DNA from: Tetrahymena elliotti 4EA
Taxonomy: Eukaryota > Ciliophora > Oligohymenophorea > Hymenostomatida > Tetrahymenidae
Direction: 5' to 3'
NCBI GenBank assembly: GCA_000231825.2
Contig: JH720328.1
Location: 5,314 to 69,313, forward strand
DNA length: 64,000 nt
Shown here: piece by piece, positions 35,844 to 48,457 of the stretch
How positions within the stretch are numbered: position 1 is the stretch's first letter
How the letters are laid out: each line of letters opens with the position of its first letter
Position numbers and translations under genes: made by a program
The notes under the pieces: generated by a model
Databases searched by the model: none
Told to the model about the DNA's origin: nothing
What the model saw: only the letters and a program-made list of their open reading frames with translations

Positions 35844-38800
35844 ATGTGTGATTACAATGAAATTAAATACAAGCAATCATTTTCAGTGAGCTTAGTTTAG
35901 ATGATAAATGAAGAAATTGCTAAGCATGATGAATTAGATGATATAGAAATATATAGCTAATATGCATAAACAATATGCATGGTAGGGTATAACAAAATAT
36001 TAAATGAAAACACAATATTAAGATTCACAAATTTAAACATGTATAATGAGTCTTAAATACAAGTGCCGAAGTAGATTTTCAATTAACTTGAGAAAATAAA
36101 TCATCCTAGAATTCTCAAAATAAAGCAATCCTCTATGATTAAAAAGTATAATAATACTCAATATAGTCTTTGTTTTGAAAAACTGGAGTATTATGATCAA
36201 AAATGTGAATGTTTTTATCTTTATTTTAAACAATTACTTGTTTTTTTGATAGTTCTTGCAAAAGTTAGAAGCTTTGACTAAAATATTTCTAATCATTTTT
36301 TAATAATGTAGAAACATTAAGAGATTATCTGAATGAAAAAACTATTAATAAAAAGTTTCCAACTGAGATCTAGTTTTAAATAATATTGTAAGTTTTCGAT
36401 GCTGTTGCAGCTCTTCATTCTGCTAATTTGTATTTTGGTAATATCATGCCAAACAACTTTTGCTTTGCAGAAAATCAATTAAAATTTAGTAAAGATTTTG
36501 GTTGAAATAAATACTAAAGAATTATATTCTTATTAATATTATATTAAAGCAAATTATGATGTGTTTAAGCTAAATCAATAACCTCTTGATGTAAAAATAC
36601 TCTCTGTTTAACATAAAATTTCATCTATTTTTAAAATAAGCTTGAATTACTTTACTATAAGAGCCCAGAATAAAGGGCTAGAGATATAGGTGAGAACTAT
36701 AAAATATTTTAGTAAGATAATTCTTACTAAGGAGAGTAGTAAAAATATCACAATTAACAAGTAAACTTCAATTGATTTAATTTATTCTTAAATAATTTTT
36801 TTAAAATAGTCAGATTTGTATTTGCTTGGACTTATAATTTTGGATGTAATTGCATTTAGTTAATTTAATCCAAAGGAGAGAATTAAAAATATGGCATTTC
36901 TTCAAGATGTTAACAACATTAACCCATTTAACTTTACTAGTTAAAACTCCTTCTTAATTGAAAAAGCTAAGTAATTCTAATAATATTAAAATTTACTACC
37001 TTAATCCTTCTATTCCTTCACATTAATTTAAAAACAAAAACTTTATTTTTCTAAATGCTTTAATTTTTTATGATAAAATTTTTTTGATTTGAATTTTAGA
37101 GATTAAATTAAATAAATTACATTAATTTCTTATTTCAAAAGGGTTTTATTGAATCCTTAAGCCCATTTAAGGGGAAATACTATCAATCATCTCAGAGATT
37201 TAGTTGAAGAAGAAAAAGCTTTATCAAGAGGAAATTTTAAAACATAGATATCATCTCTAAAACTAATTGAAATACCTGATAAGAAGCTATTTGATAAGAC
37301 ATGGTTTTAATTTTTGATAAGCCATTTAGAAGAATAAAATGAATTCAAGAATCTATATATTTTAAGTCAAGAAAGTTATATTTTAAAATTTAAGGGAACA
37401 GAAATACAAACTGGAAGGGTTTTCTGTCTTTATGTTGAGGATATTTCATCATTTAACACAAGCCAGTTAGAATATTTAAATAGATAATAAAAACATATTG
37501 AAAAACTTAATCATCCTAAAATTGTTAAATATTATTATAGCAAAGCAATAAAGGCTTCTTAGAGAGACCCATTTTATTTTTTAATAAAATCAAAAATAGA
37601 AGATAACAATTAGGAATATCGTAATTATTTTATTAATCTAGGTTTTTACATATTTATTAAGCATTTATTTAATAGCCATAACTTTAAAAGATTACTTAGA
37701 TAAATTTAAAAGTAACCAGAGTTAGATGCATAAATAAATTCAATATAAGATAATCATATAACTACTCGATGCAATATGTTCAGCCCACCAAGATGGCATT
37801 TAAATCATTGATTTATCTCCAAAAACAATTTTGTTAAAAAACACTGATATTAAACTTTGTAATTTAAATTAATCACATACTAAATTCTTAAATCATTTAA
37901 AGCTATAGGAGGATACAATTCAATTATATATGCCTATGATAAAAATGTTGAAAGTGTAATTATTTTCTCTTCAAAATTTCTTTAATTTTTTAGATAAAAA
38001 ATTTAATAACATTCATTACTTTTTTGATTATGTTTGGGCATATCAAGTTTACCTAAAAAGAATTCCTTTTAAATAATTTTGAATATATTTTGTCTATTAT
38101 TATTATTAGTAAGTAATTTCAAAAGAGATAAATTCAAAATTTTTTCAAATCTCTTAATGTTACTGAACATCACTAATAAATGAAAATGAATATTGATAAA
38201 TAATAAATAAATAAAATTAATAATTAGATGGACCCTTAAGTAAGTGATAATCCTTACATAAGCCCTGAGATGCATGACCATTTATATAGTTTATCCAAAT
38301 AGAAAATATCGTCTTAATACATATAAAAAAATAAGTAAAATAAAGGAAAGGTGAGTATATAGGTAATCAATATTAAAAATCTTGATATATAGAATTGATT
38401 AATTTTTATATTTATTTTTAGTCAGATATATATTCAGTTGGAGTGATTATTTTGGAAATTATCCTATCTAAAGTTCTGTAAAAATCTAATTTATATAAGC
38501 TCATTGAAAATGTTTAGCAGTAGAAGATATAAATACCTTCAGATGTTGATACTTTTTTATTCTAGAAAGCTGAAAAAATGTTATCTATGAACCCAGATGA
38601 TAGAGGGAAAATAGTAGAATATTTGTTAGAAATTAGTCAAAAAGAAAAGAAATAATTCCCAAACAGTATTACAGATATTTATTAATAAAATATTAAAGAA
38701 AGTCTTGAAACTTTAGTTGTTAAGTCAACTTAGGATCTTATAGAAAATTTTTTCAAATTCAAGAAGATATAAATTACTTTAGGATAGTAAAACTTAATTC

Positions 38801-41032
38801 ATTAAAAAAAGAAATTCTTTATTCATTTTTATGAAATTATAATTAGATAACCTTTTAGTTCAAGTACAGACTATTAAGAACTGTTTGATGTACTTATTAA
38901 GTAATATGATTATGATGCACTTTTATTTAAGTAAGGATTCTATGTTTCTCCATGGGGAATCAATTGTTATGAAAAAAATAAAGTTTAAAAAGAGGTTCTT
39001 TAATAAGTATGCATTATCCTTAATTAAAATTAGCTTGAAGAGTTTTGTCTAGAAGTGAAGTAATTTCGTATTTCTCTTTCGATTGAACTCATTCAAAAAA
39101 TATTTTTTTTTCAATTTAATAAAATAAATTTTTAGCCAATGATTTCTTCTTATTTTATCATTTTAAGAAATCTCTTAAATTTGATAAATTTTGCTTTAAT
39201 TTTACCATAAAATTTATTAAAAGATTAATTAATATTAAAAGGCTTTGATCAGTAAATTAAAAACACTGCAGTCAAAAAATTAAGAGATTATTTTAACATA
39301 TCATTTAATTGTTTTAGATATTAAATTATCTAAAGTAAACTTAATTCATTTCTAATTTTATTAAATTTTATGTAAAAAGTGATAGTTAAATAATTCTTGA
39401 AGAGTTTTAGCATTTCACAAAGCTTTTAAAAAGTTAAGACAATTTAAAAAAACTGACACTTGGCTTAGAGTAAAATGAAAATCGAATTAGAAATTTAATA
39501 ACTTTTTTTTTGTTTAGATCAAATTAGTTGTGTATTAATGGATAACAGAATGCAATCTTTTTATCAAGGATTTTTAAGAGATCTAATTTAAAATTAGTCA
39601 ACTTCAATTTATCGTAATTATTATATGTAACTGATCTATTGATATTTAGTTTTTTATTTATTTAAGAAACAATGTCATCTAAGAAGAGGGATTCTTTGAA
39701 ATTATGGCAAATTTATCTAAAAATAAGCAGCTTGAGAATTTGAAATTAAATTTAAGGTAATTTTTTGGCATAAATAAACTTTAAGATTAAGTTAATCCTT
39801 TATAGATCAAATTGGCTATGTGTTGGAGGGTGCGAGGACCTTTTACAAAAAATTTAACAACTCAACAAATTGACAGTTTTGCATTTGAATTTAGGGTAAA
39901 TGGAAAATAAAAATAAATGATATTCATTAAATTAATGAATATTATTAGAAATAATAGAATAGGCAACAAAGGTTTCATCAATTTTTCAAATTTCATGTCT
40001 GCTCTTGAATGCTTACAAGAATTCTCTTTAATTTTGTGGTACTTAAATTTTTAAAAAAGTAAAGATTAAATAATCACTTAAAAATAAAAAAAAGTGATAA
40101 CAATTTGGATCAAGGAGGATTCGGATATATTTTGAACTCATTTAGCTCGCTTGAAAACTTAAAGCAATTAACATTATGGGCAAGGTAATTACAATTTGTA
40201 TTTGAATTAATAAGAATACTTTTAAAATTAAATCAAAAAATATTCTCTTTTTTGTTAAAAAAATAAATTTAAACAATTTTAAAAAATAAAGCAACTGCAA
40301 CATTCAAGAAAAAGTATTTGAATTTATGAATAAATGTTTCAGCAGTTTTTATACAAGTTTGAAGTATCTATCTTTGAATCTTAGGTAAAATATTAACTAT
40401 TTCAATAATAAATAATAATTCTTAAACTAATTTTAGATCAAATAATATTGGAATGAAGGGTTGTTAGTTCTTACAAAAAGAAATTAATGAGTTTATAAAT
40501 ATTAGCTATCTTTATTTAGATTTAGGGTAATTTTAATTATAGATATTGTGTTAAATATTTACCAATTTAATTGTAAAAGAAACATAGAAATTAGCTTTGG
40601 TGGTTAAAGATAAGTAGGAATTAAGGGATTTACAAGTATATCATAATTAATGAAAGGTTTGATTGTCAATTAACTTATTCTGAAGCTAGAGTACTTCATT
40701 TGTTATTTTATTTAATATAATCAAATATTTTTTATTTTAGGGCAAATAAAATAGATGATGAAATATTTGATTTGATTTTTGCAGGTATAAAGTAGGCAAG
40801 CAGACTAAAAACATTAGAGTTACTTGTTTAGTAATTTTTTCATTTTTATAAATACAAAATCAAATTTTTTAGATTGTTTTTCAGAATGCAATAATTCAAA
40901 TTTTTCACTCTTACAAATAATTGGTTTTTATGTAATTTTTAAAATAAATGTAGAAATAATCCAATCTCTGAGGAGCTTATTAAAGATTTAAGGAGATATC
41001 TAGATTCAAATTCTGTTAAAAATAATCTTTGA
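35844..41032 (+). CDS. Tandem kinase-like (pseudokinase) plus leucine-rich-repeat protein
   Basis: Multi-exon gene from ATG at 35844 to TGA at 41030-41032. Exons I could phase: 35844-36210, 36312-36500, 36550-36590, 36641-36760, 36810-36969, 37102-37620, 37676 onward, then a set near 38100-39120, then LRR exons from 39518. Kinase-like domain 1 ends its N-lobe with LEKINHPRILKI. Its catalytic loop reads LHSANLYFGNIMPNNFCF (HRD Asp replaced by Asn). DFG is kept, then YYKSPEQ and SDLYLLGLIILDVI. Domain 2 has AHQDGIQIIDLSPKTILL (catalytic Asp kept; the usual Lys and Asn lost), then LCNLN where DFG should be, then NPYISPEM and SDIYSVGVIILEII. Both look inactive or severely weakened. The C-terminal third is ciliate-type LRRs. 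Kinase-LRR fusions are a large family in Tetrahymena. Some internal junctions around 37960-38150 and 39120-39500 are unresolved. Confidence 0.7.
39518..41032 (+). other. LRR block encoded one repeat per exon
   Basis: Consecutive exons 39518-39613, 39667-39756, 39806-39895, 39949-40038, 40095-40184, 40292-40384, 40437-40526, 40595-40690 and 40741-40830 are 96, 90, 90, 90, 90, 93, 90, 96 and 90 nt. Each is cut in the same phase (after two bases of a codon) just after a L-x-L-x-L strand such as LENLKLNLR or NISYLYLDLG. A final exon, 40873-41032, closes the protein. Each exon is one leucine-rich repeat of about 30 residues. Confidence 0.8.
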
Positions 41033-41714
41033 AAAATATTTTCAGATATTTAATTCATAAAAAAATACATAGAAATGCTAATAAACTCTAAAGATCTTTT
41101 ACATTCATATTTTTTATTTTTAAATCATTTTTATTTTATTTATTAATGTTTATTAATCTCTCTCTTGTTTTCTATTAACTTCGCCTAGTGAATTCACATA
41201 CATTTTCAATTAAATATCAAAAGATACCAAATAAATAAAAAAATAATAGAAATACAATAAATATTATGATAGTCATTTTTTCTTATTTTTTGAGCAAATA
41301 ATTTTAATTAAAATTGATAATTTTAAACTTTTAAATTTTCTCTGTTTTATTAATATTTTTAATTTTGGTTGTTAAAATAAGAATATTTATTAGATTTAGA
41401 TAATTTTTATTAGATTTTTTATTAATCTCTCTTGTCTCTCTTACTTTCTATTAATCTATTCAGATAATCTACATATTCTTTTCAAGATTAAATCTTAAAA
41501 TTGATTATTTTCACATCAATTTAGGTAAATTAAACAAATTTTAATAGAAAAGAAACATATCATTACAAATAAAATTAAATTAAATTTTGTTATTTTTTTT
41601 GACTTTTTCTTGTCCTTTTATTATTTAATAATTTTTGATCAAAAAATTACAATTTTTATTTAGTTGCTTTGTTTTATAAATAATTAGTATTATGATAGAT
41701 CGAATTTTGTTATT
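41033..41714. other. Intergenic between convergent genes
   Basis: Contains two imperfect direct copies of a TTTATTAATCTCTCT/TTCTATTAA element near 41141-41220 and 41421-41500. No coding frame. Confidence 0.45.
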
Positions 41715-43868
41715 TCAATCTTTGTGAGTCTTTATGTAAACATTAACAGCAAATGTTAGCAGAGAGATCATAAAAAGTATAGAGTTTTTTAGCATGGTAA
41801 AGGTAATTTTCATTCCAAAGAATTCGAAAGGCTGTGTGTTTTGTAGGAGAGCTAGCTCATTTTTTACATTATCAATAGAAGAAACAACATTTCTTACATG
41901 GTTTATTATTATTTGTTTGTTATTTGAGAATTTTACTCTTAATTTTTTAAGCAGGGTCCTGTATAAGTAACTGCAGTATTCATCGTTTTAGAAAATAAAA
42001 TCTTCTCTCATAAGATTTCTAAATATAATTCTTATTTCCTCTAAAATTTAGGTATGGTATATGAATTAGTGGTTAATAGATGCAGTATAGTAGAGACTGA
42101 CGCTAACACATGTAAAAATGATTGCAAAGTCATAAACCAAATACCACAAGTTAAGTTCACAGAAATGAAAAATTTAAAGCAAGTGTAAAAATATAAATAC
42201 TATTGGATATAATGAATACAGCAGCATGAAACTTGCATTAGCTTAGCCTCTAAGCCAAAATCTTTTTCCATATTCTATTGTAAGTCTTCTTAGCTACATC
42301 CAGTTCTTATAAGTATCATAGCAGGTTACATTAAGAGTTGGGAGAACTTTCTTATAACAAATAAATTGTTCATCTTTTTTGGGTTTAATTAAAAATAGCA
42401 TTTAAATGTTAAGGTAGTATACTCTGTGAATATCAGCAATTTCAGTAATAAGGAATTTGGAACATAAATAGAAAATGAAAAAGTGAAATAAACTAATTGT
42501 ACACCCTAAAAGATACTCAGACCAGTGAAGCTCAGTCAGAATATCTTAATTGTAAATACAAAAAAATACAATCCAAATCATTGATCTTAAAAAGCCAAAA
42601 AGGAGAGGAATAAATGCTTTATTGTAAATAGGATAAAGCTTATTGAACTGGTTGATAAGATAATGCAAGATTATCATACCATTAAAGTTATTCGAATTAG
42701 TACTTTACATGATTTAGCATTTATCTTAAGATAGTTATTCTTAACTTACTACTTTTTATATTTATTTTTAATCTTCTTATTGCTGTTGATCATTACTTTC
42801 ATCCATTTTTTGCAATAAATTTAATTTTTTTCTATGCTCGTTGGAGAATTCTATATGTAATTTCTTAAGATTTTCTAAAGATTCTTTTATTTCATTTTAA
42901 TTTATGTCTTAGAAAAACTGACAGTAGAACATACTTAAGTCTACTTCATCTCTTTTAGAAGCAAAGAAAAGTTCTTCAATTACGGTTTAGTTGTTTTGTG
43001 TTTTCCAATTCGCCAAATAAAGATCCTTAACCATCTCATCTTTATCAATAAAAGTAGTCTTGTATAGCTCAATTTAAAGAGGATGAGACATGGCATATCT
43101 ACATGAAATAGAAAAAACTCTAAACAGCAACAAAATCCAATTATTATAAATCATAAAAAACTCAAAATGTTCTCTTTCTTCTGAACTAGAAAAATAAGCT
43201 ATTGTAGATGACAAATTCAAAAACCATAATAACATCTAAAGGAAAGCGAATTTACCATAAAGCCCAAATGATAAGTTTTTATAGATGTACCATCCATTAA
43301 AAGGATAAAAAAATATAATACAGAAGGGGCCAAAAATGAAATAAATTAAGTGATAAAAAAAGAATTCAAAGAATTAAGACCACATCCATGAAGCATAAGT
43401 GTTTGAGTTTTCTAATTTCTTTTAGTATTTTTTTGTTTTATTTTATTCAATATAACAATCAAAATCGCAGCTGTCCTATTTGAAATAATCCATATCACTC
43501 ATAAAGCTATTGGCTTTTCTGTTTTCAAAATATAATTAATCAAAGTTTAATCCTGATTTAGAGCTTTGCTCACTTCCTTCTAAATTTAAATCATTTCCAT
43601 TCAATTTATTGCTCAAGCGTTGATTTTCATCCTCACAGCTGGCACCACTTTGATAGTTTTCATCATCATTTATGTTTTTATTATTCAAGTTTAATTATAG
43701 CTGAATTTGACTATCATTAAGTTATTTTGATTTATTTCTTATTTAAAATTTGTTTTCATTTTAGTCATCTATTCTTTATTTTTAGGAAGGAGGCAGCAGC
43801 TGCTGTTACTGCTGTGAATTTAGACTCTTTCTTAATTGCTCAAAAGGTTATTTTAAAATCTACTCCAT
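41715..43868 (-). CDS. Multi-pass membrane protein, ciliate family, paralogue A (717 aa)
   Basis: Single exon from ATG (43868-43866) to TGA (41717-41715), 718 codons. The N-terminal 150 residues are polar with a poly-Gln run (NSQQQQQLLPPSQ) and acidic stretches. Then come about eight membrane helices in three groups: FFEFFFYHLIYFIFGPFC, MLLWFLNLSSTIAYF and WILLLFRVFSISC; after a cytosolic helical loop, LFGFLRSMIWIVFFCIY and a second helix; then SLYPIVFIFLHLL and YDFAIIFTCVSVSLYY, and a last helix near the C-terminus (ILFMISLLTFAVNVYI). Marker motifs are LRRLTIEYGKRFW and QILEEIRIIFRNL. I do not recognise the family. Its immediate neighbour at 44693-46804 shares all of these segments in order, so the two arose by tandem duplication. 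The start is the first ATG of a clearly coding frame; an open stretch upstream (to about 43999) is not in phase with it. Confidence 0.8.
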
Positions 43869-44692
43869 ATCTTTTCTTGAAAATTTCCTTTTATGTATGT
43901 ATGTGTCTCAAGCAAATATTTTGTATGTTGAATCTCTAATAATTCCTTTCTCTAAATTTTCTTAGAAATAATCAAATTATCCCTGATTTGAATAGTCAAT
44001 CATATAAGGGTTTTATTAGGTAAATTAATTTGCATAATCAGACTTGACTAATTTAATAATATGCAAAGACCATTAAAAATCCCTCAGAATTTAAATCGTA
44101 ACCTTAAATACATCACAAAAATAGATTAATGTAAAGAAATATCTATAAATCATATTCTATTAACAAATAATAATCAGAAATTTAATAAAAGATAAATAAA
44201 ACCCACTCCATAAAAAATTAAAATTCATTAGATTAAATATTTGAGTTATTATTATTAATTTTTTAATTTAAATATTAATCATCTTTTTATTCAGAAAACA
44301 AAAGAGCTTACATTCATTAAAAAATAATAAAATTTATTCTCAAAAACTTTCTCATATTTGAACAAAAATTTTGGGGGTGGTAGTTATAGGAGACACTGGG
44401 TGACCGAAATACACCAAACTGGCTTTTTGAAAATATGTGTTTTTTTGTAAATTTAAAATAAGTGATCTCACTCTCCCTCCCTTTTCTATTTCGAATATGA
44501 AAAGATGATAGTTTATAAATTATTATTATTTGTCTACATGAATGACTTTAAATTATTTTTCTGGAAAAAAAGTTACAATTATATACAAAAATAAATAAAA
44601 TAGCAAGTTTGAATTTTATTTTTATCTAAAAAATATTTTAATGTTTGTTTGTTACACATTTCTAATGTAAGGTTAATTTTATTTCAATTGAT
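43869..44692. other. Spacer between tandem paralogues
   Basis: About 0.8 kb. It includes a GC-richer patch at about 44371-44490 (GGGGGTGGTAG, ACACTGGGTGACCG, then CTCCCTCCC). No coding frame I trust. Confidence 0.45.
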
Positions 44693-46804
44693 TCAGTGTG
44701 TTTTTAGGTAAAAATTTATTGAGAAAGTGAGAATAGAAGATAAAAATAGAAGACCACTTTTGAGGATAGAGAAAGTAATTGTAAAACCAAAGCATTAGAA
44801 GGGTTCAGTGTTTGAGAGAAGTTATAATTCATTTTTTGAGTCATCAATAGATTCAATAATGTTATTAATATAGTCTTAGATAGCTTCTTCATCATTTCCA
44901 GCCTTTTACCTAAGATTTTTAAGTATAACTCTATATAGGTAGCTTGATGGTTCTTACTTTTATTGAAGTAAGTCTTCTCTCTAAAGATTTCTGAATACAA
45001 TTTGTATTTCTTCTAAAATTTAAATATGGTAGACAAATGAATAATTTATGCAGGCAGAAAAATAGAGACAAATAGCTACACAGATAAATGTGATGAAGAA
45101 ATCAAATGTCATAAACCAAATTTCTAATAGGCAAAAGTGAAAAGCTCCTAACATATAGAAAACTAAACTAATAGCAGGATATATAGAGTACAGAAGCATG
45201 AAACTTAAATTTGCTTAGCCCCTTTTCCAAAATCTTTTACCATATTCTATAGAGAGTCTTCTCATCTAAATCCAGTTTTTAAAGTTATTATTTTAGGTCA
45301 AATTAAGAGTCGGAAGATATTTTTAAGTTTTAATGAAATTTTAGTCTTTTTTAGGCTTTAAAAGAAAGAGCATCTAGACCATTAAGTAATATATTCTATG
45401 AGAATCAAAAATAATGTTTAGTAAGAAAAGACCTATAGTGCAATACAGTAAAAAATTGAAAAAAACCATAGAAGCTCCTATTAATGTAAGAAACCAATCA
45501 AATTCTTCATACTTTTCAGGATGATAAATCAAAGTAAAAATAAACCATATGCTTGATCTCAAGAATCCCACTAGAAATACTATATAGTTATTTTGGTAAA
45601 TTTTATTTTTTTTGTTAAATTATGATATCAGAAAATGAAGAATCACCATCCCATTGAAACACTATGATTTTTAAAGTTCAGGACTTTCATTTGCTTAAAA
45701 TTAAGAAATTTATTCAAGCAGTTTCATTGAACGGTTTCCTATTATCTCTTGAGATATTCTAGAAAATTGAAGAGATTCTAACTAGATCTACTGGATTTCA
45801 AGGAGCTTTGCATAAGTATTTTCATTTATTTCATCAAAAAAACTAGTAGAAAACATAGTCAAATCCACTTCGTTTCTTTGCTATGCTGCAAATAACTCTT
45901 CAATTAAGCATTTGTCAGTTTGAGTTTTCCATCCTGCCAAGTAAAAATCTTTTAATTTTTCTTCTTTGGTGAGAATTTTTTTTTTGTAGAGATTAATAGT
46001 CATAGGATGCAACATAGCATACTTGCATGAGATAGAAAATATACGGAAAATAATCATGATCCACATATTATATACTTCGAAAACCTCAACAGTAGCAGAC
46101 GTTCTAGGTATAAATACGTATGATAATGTAATAAACATATTAGTTGACCAAATTACAGTCTAGAAATAACTAAAATCTCCTCCTAAGTTAAATCCAAGAT
46201 TTTTGTAAAGATAGGTTTTATTAAAAGGATAAAAAAATATTATGCAAAAAGGTCCAAAAATGTAGTAAAATATGTGATAAAAGAAGAATTCAAAGAACTA
46301 AGACCAACTCCAAGAAGCATAATTGCAAAATTTATTTTATAAATCTTCTAAATTAAATTCTCCTTCTAAATTCATGATATCATCAAAGTTAGAGCTATCT
46401 TATTTGAAATAATCATTATCTACTGAATATGATTGTGCATCTGTCACTTGATCAATATTCAATTGGTCTCCATCAAACATTTAACACTCGTCTTCATTTT
46501 CAATTATTTCTTATTATTTTTTAAAGGTTTCTTTAAAGTCTTCTGCTTCATATATGTTATCTCTATTGTTATCCCATGATTTTCCTTTTTCATGATTGGG
46601 AGATTTAACGCCTCCTCTCAATTTTTTAATGTATTTTACTAAATCATCTTGCTAATCTTACTGAAATGTTAAAGTCTTAGATCTATTCGGATTCTCCAAA
46701 TTGTTGCGTTTTTTTCTACTTAATGAGTCATTTTTATTATTTTATTCTGAATCGTCATTTATTGAAATGAATCTTTCTCTTAATTAGTTTTCATTAGAAT
46801 CCAT
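44693..46804 (-). CDS. Multi-pass membrane protein, ciliate family, paralogue B (703 aa)
   Basis: Single exon from ATG (46804-46802) to TGA (44695-44693), 704 codons. It has the same architecture as paralogue A: an acidic, Ser/Asn-rich N-terminus of about 150 residues, FFEFFFYHIFYYIFGPFC entering the first helix, a cytosolic loop with MTINLYKKKILTKEEKLKDF, then GFLRSSIWFIFTLIYH, LYCTIGLFLLNIIFDSHRIYY, MRRLSIEYGKRFW, a helix pair, EEIQIVFRNLQRED and a terminal helix (GLLFLSSILTFSINFYLKTH). The shared blocks keep order and spacing, while loops and the N-terminus diverge. This suggests an old tandem duplication with both copies under selection. Short standard-code ORFs inside it (45374-45571 and 45881-46138) are in the true frame. 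Function is unknown; a channel or transporter-like role is possible. Confidence 0.8.
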
Positions 46805-47740
46805 AATAGTAATTAATAAGTTGTTAGGTACTATAAGTATATATGTACAAATTATTTCTTTCTTTAATTTATTTAATCAAAATGTGGCCTTAAGTTTGTT
46901 TTGCAAAAAGCTATATGATAAGTAATGTAGACATCTTAAATTAATTTTGAATAATAAAAGAAAAACATAGTAATTAAAGAAATTATCCAGAAAAATGTTT
47001 ACTTTTTTTTGATCAAGTGTAAATAAAATGAGCTAAAATTTAAATATATTTCACATCTTTTTTAAAACAATTAAATATTACAATAATGGTCAATTTGTCT
47101 ACTAAAAGATTTTCAATAAAATATTAAATTCTTTCATAAAATAGAGAAGAATATTTGTTAATGATTATTGTTTCATTAAAATATCTAATTAATTAAATTT
47201 GTCAAATAGACAACAAACTAGTTTACTTTTATAAAAAAATAAATATTTTTATTTATTCACTAAATTCTAATTTATGAAAGTTAGTAGCTTGATTTAAATA
47301 AATAATTCATCTTACATCCATTTAAACAATAAAATTAATCATTTTATTGGTTTTAACACTTAACTTGTGATAAAAATTGTATTTAAAATATTAAATTTTT
47401 GATTTTCTCAAATTATTTTAAAATATTTTATTACAAAAATAATTTTCTTTGCAAAGTGAGTAATTAATTATTTTTATTTGGAATAATTCATTTTAATTAG
47501 CTGGATGAATGAATAGATAGATCATAATTTGATACAAATATAAAGTTGTTTTAACAGATACTTTCAATACAATTGAATAAGGTTTTTAGTAGAAATATAG
47601 TCTTTTAAAATTATAAAAAAATGATAAATTGATTGAGAAGATAGAATGAATGAATGAATGTAGTTTGCTCTAAAGATTTTATTATTGAGTTTATTTTTAT
47701 TGCTTTTATCCTTTTATATTTATTGATAGATTTTTTAAAA
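46805..47740. other. Intergenic, AT-rich
   Basis: About 0.9 kb between two minus-strand genes, with a GAATGAATGAATGAATG run near 47645. Nothing else is seen. Confidence 0.45.
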
Positions 47741-48457
47741 TCACTAAACATATCTAGATTGCAAAGATGTATAGAATTCTTCTAATTTTTTATACCCTTA
47801 AGTGCTTATTGTATGACCACTTGTTTGATCAACAAATAAACAAAAGTTATAATCTTATCTATTACTTTCAAGATCCTCAAAAGATTGAGAAGCCAATTAA
47901 AAGTTGATTACAGAATCATTTTTAGATATTCCTATAAAAAGTGGAAGTCTATTTCTATGTTTATCATTAAAGTTGAAATTAATACCACAAAATCCAAGCA
48001 CACCTCCCAACCTTTACTCAAATTCTAGTCCTACCTTTAAGCTTAAAATAAATCCTTAAGAGAATCCACCTAGAAATATTCTTTCAAACTAGTTATTTAG
48101 AATAGAAGCTTCAAATTAAATTAATTTTTATATGAATTCTGTAGCATTTTTAATTCCATTATCATCATACCCTTATTATAAATCCTATGTCTGAAGATGT
48201 TCTATATCAAACCAACTATTCATCAAGAAGGCAGGTAAAGCTTTAGTTTTTATTAAAGGAGCACATGGTAAAACTATCTTAGTATTCTCCCCAAAAGGAT
48301 TTATATTATTTTAAAACAATTCATAAAAACCTAAATGAGTATCACCATAACCATGAAGCCAAATTACAGTGAAATAATGATCCTTTTTTGGTTCTATATA
48401 AACTATTTTTTTTTCTTTTATAAGCTATTTAATATCTAATATCAGATATTATTCCAT
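47741..48457 (-). CDS. Acyl-protein thioesterase / carboxylesterase-like hydrolase (238 aa)
   Basis: Single exon from ATG (48457-48455) to TGA (47743-47741), 239 codons, close to the family's usual 220-240. The alpha/beta-hydrolase signatures of LYPLA-type enzymes are all present: FTVIWLHGYGDTHLGF (oxyanion-forming HG-GD loop), KIVLPCAPLIKTKALPAF, NSWFDIEHLQ, RIFLGGFSQGFILSL (G-x-S-x-G nucleophile), PLFIGISKNDSVI (acid) and DQTSGHTIS (His). These enzymes remove palmitate or other acyl groups from proteins or act on lysophospholipids in the cytosol. A Q replaces the usual G before the Met/Ile after the nucleophile only mildly (GFSQGFI versus GFSQGGA), so activity is expected. No signal peptide. 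It lies alone, with no functional link to its neighbours. Confidence 0.85.

Noticed and set aside
43869..43999. Possible upstream exon starting MIDYSNQGQFDYF
   Set aside because: It is open for about 30 codons but ends at TGA with no GT donor before it, so it cannot be joined to the membrane protein gene.
44716..45000. Minus-strand ORF of 94 codons
   Set aside because: Frame-shifted shadow. The frame homologous to the neighbouring paralogue (EEIQIVFRNL...) is the coding one.
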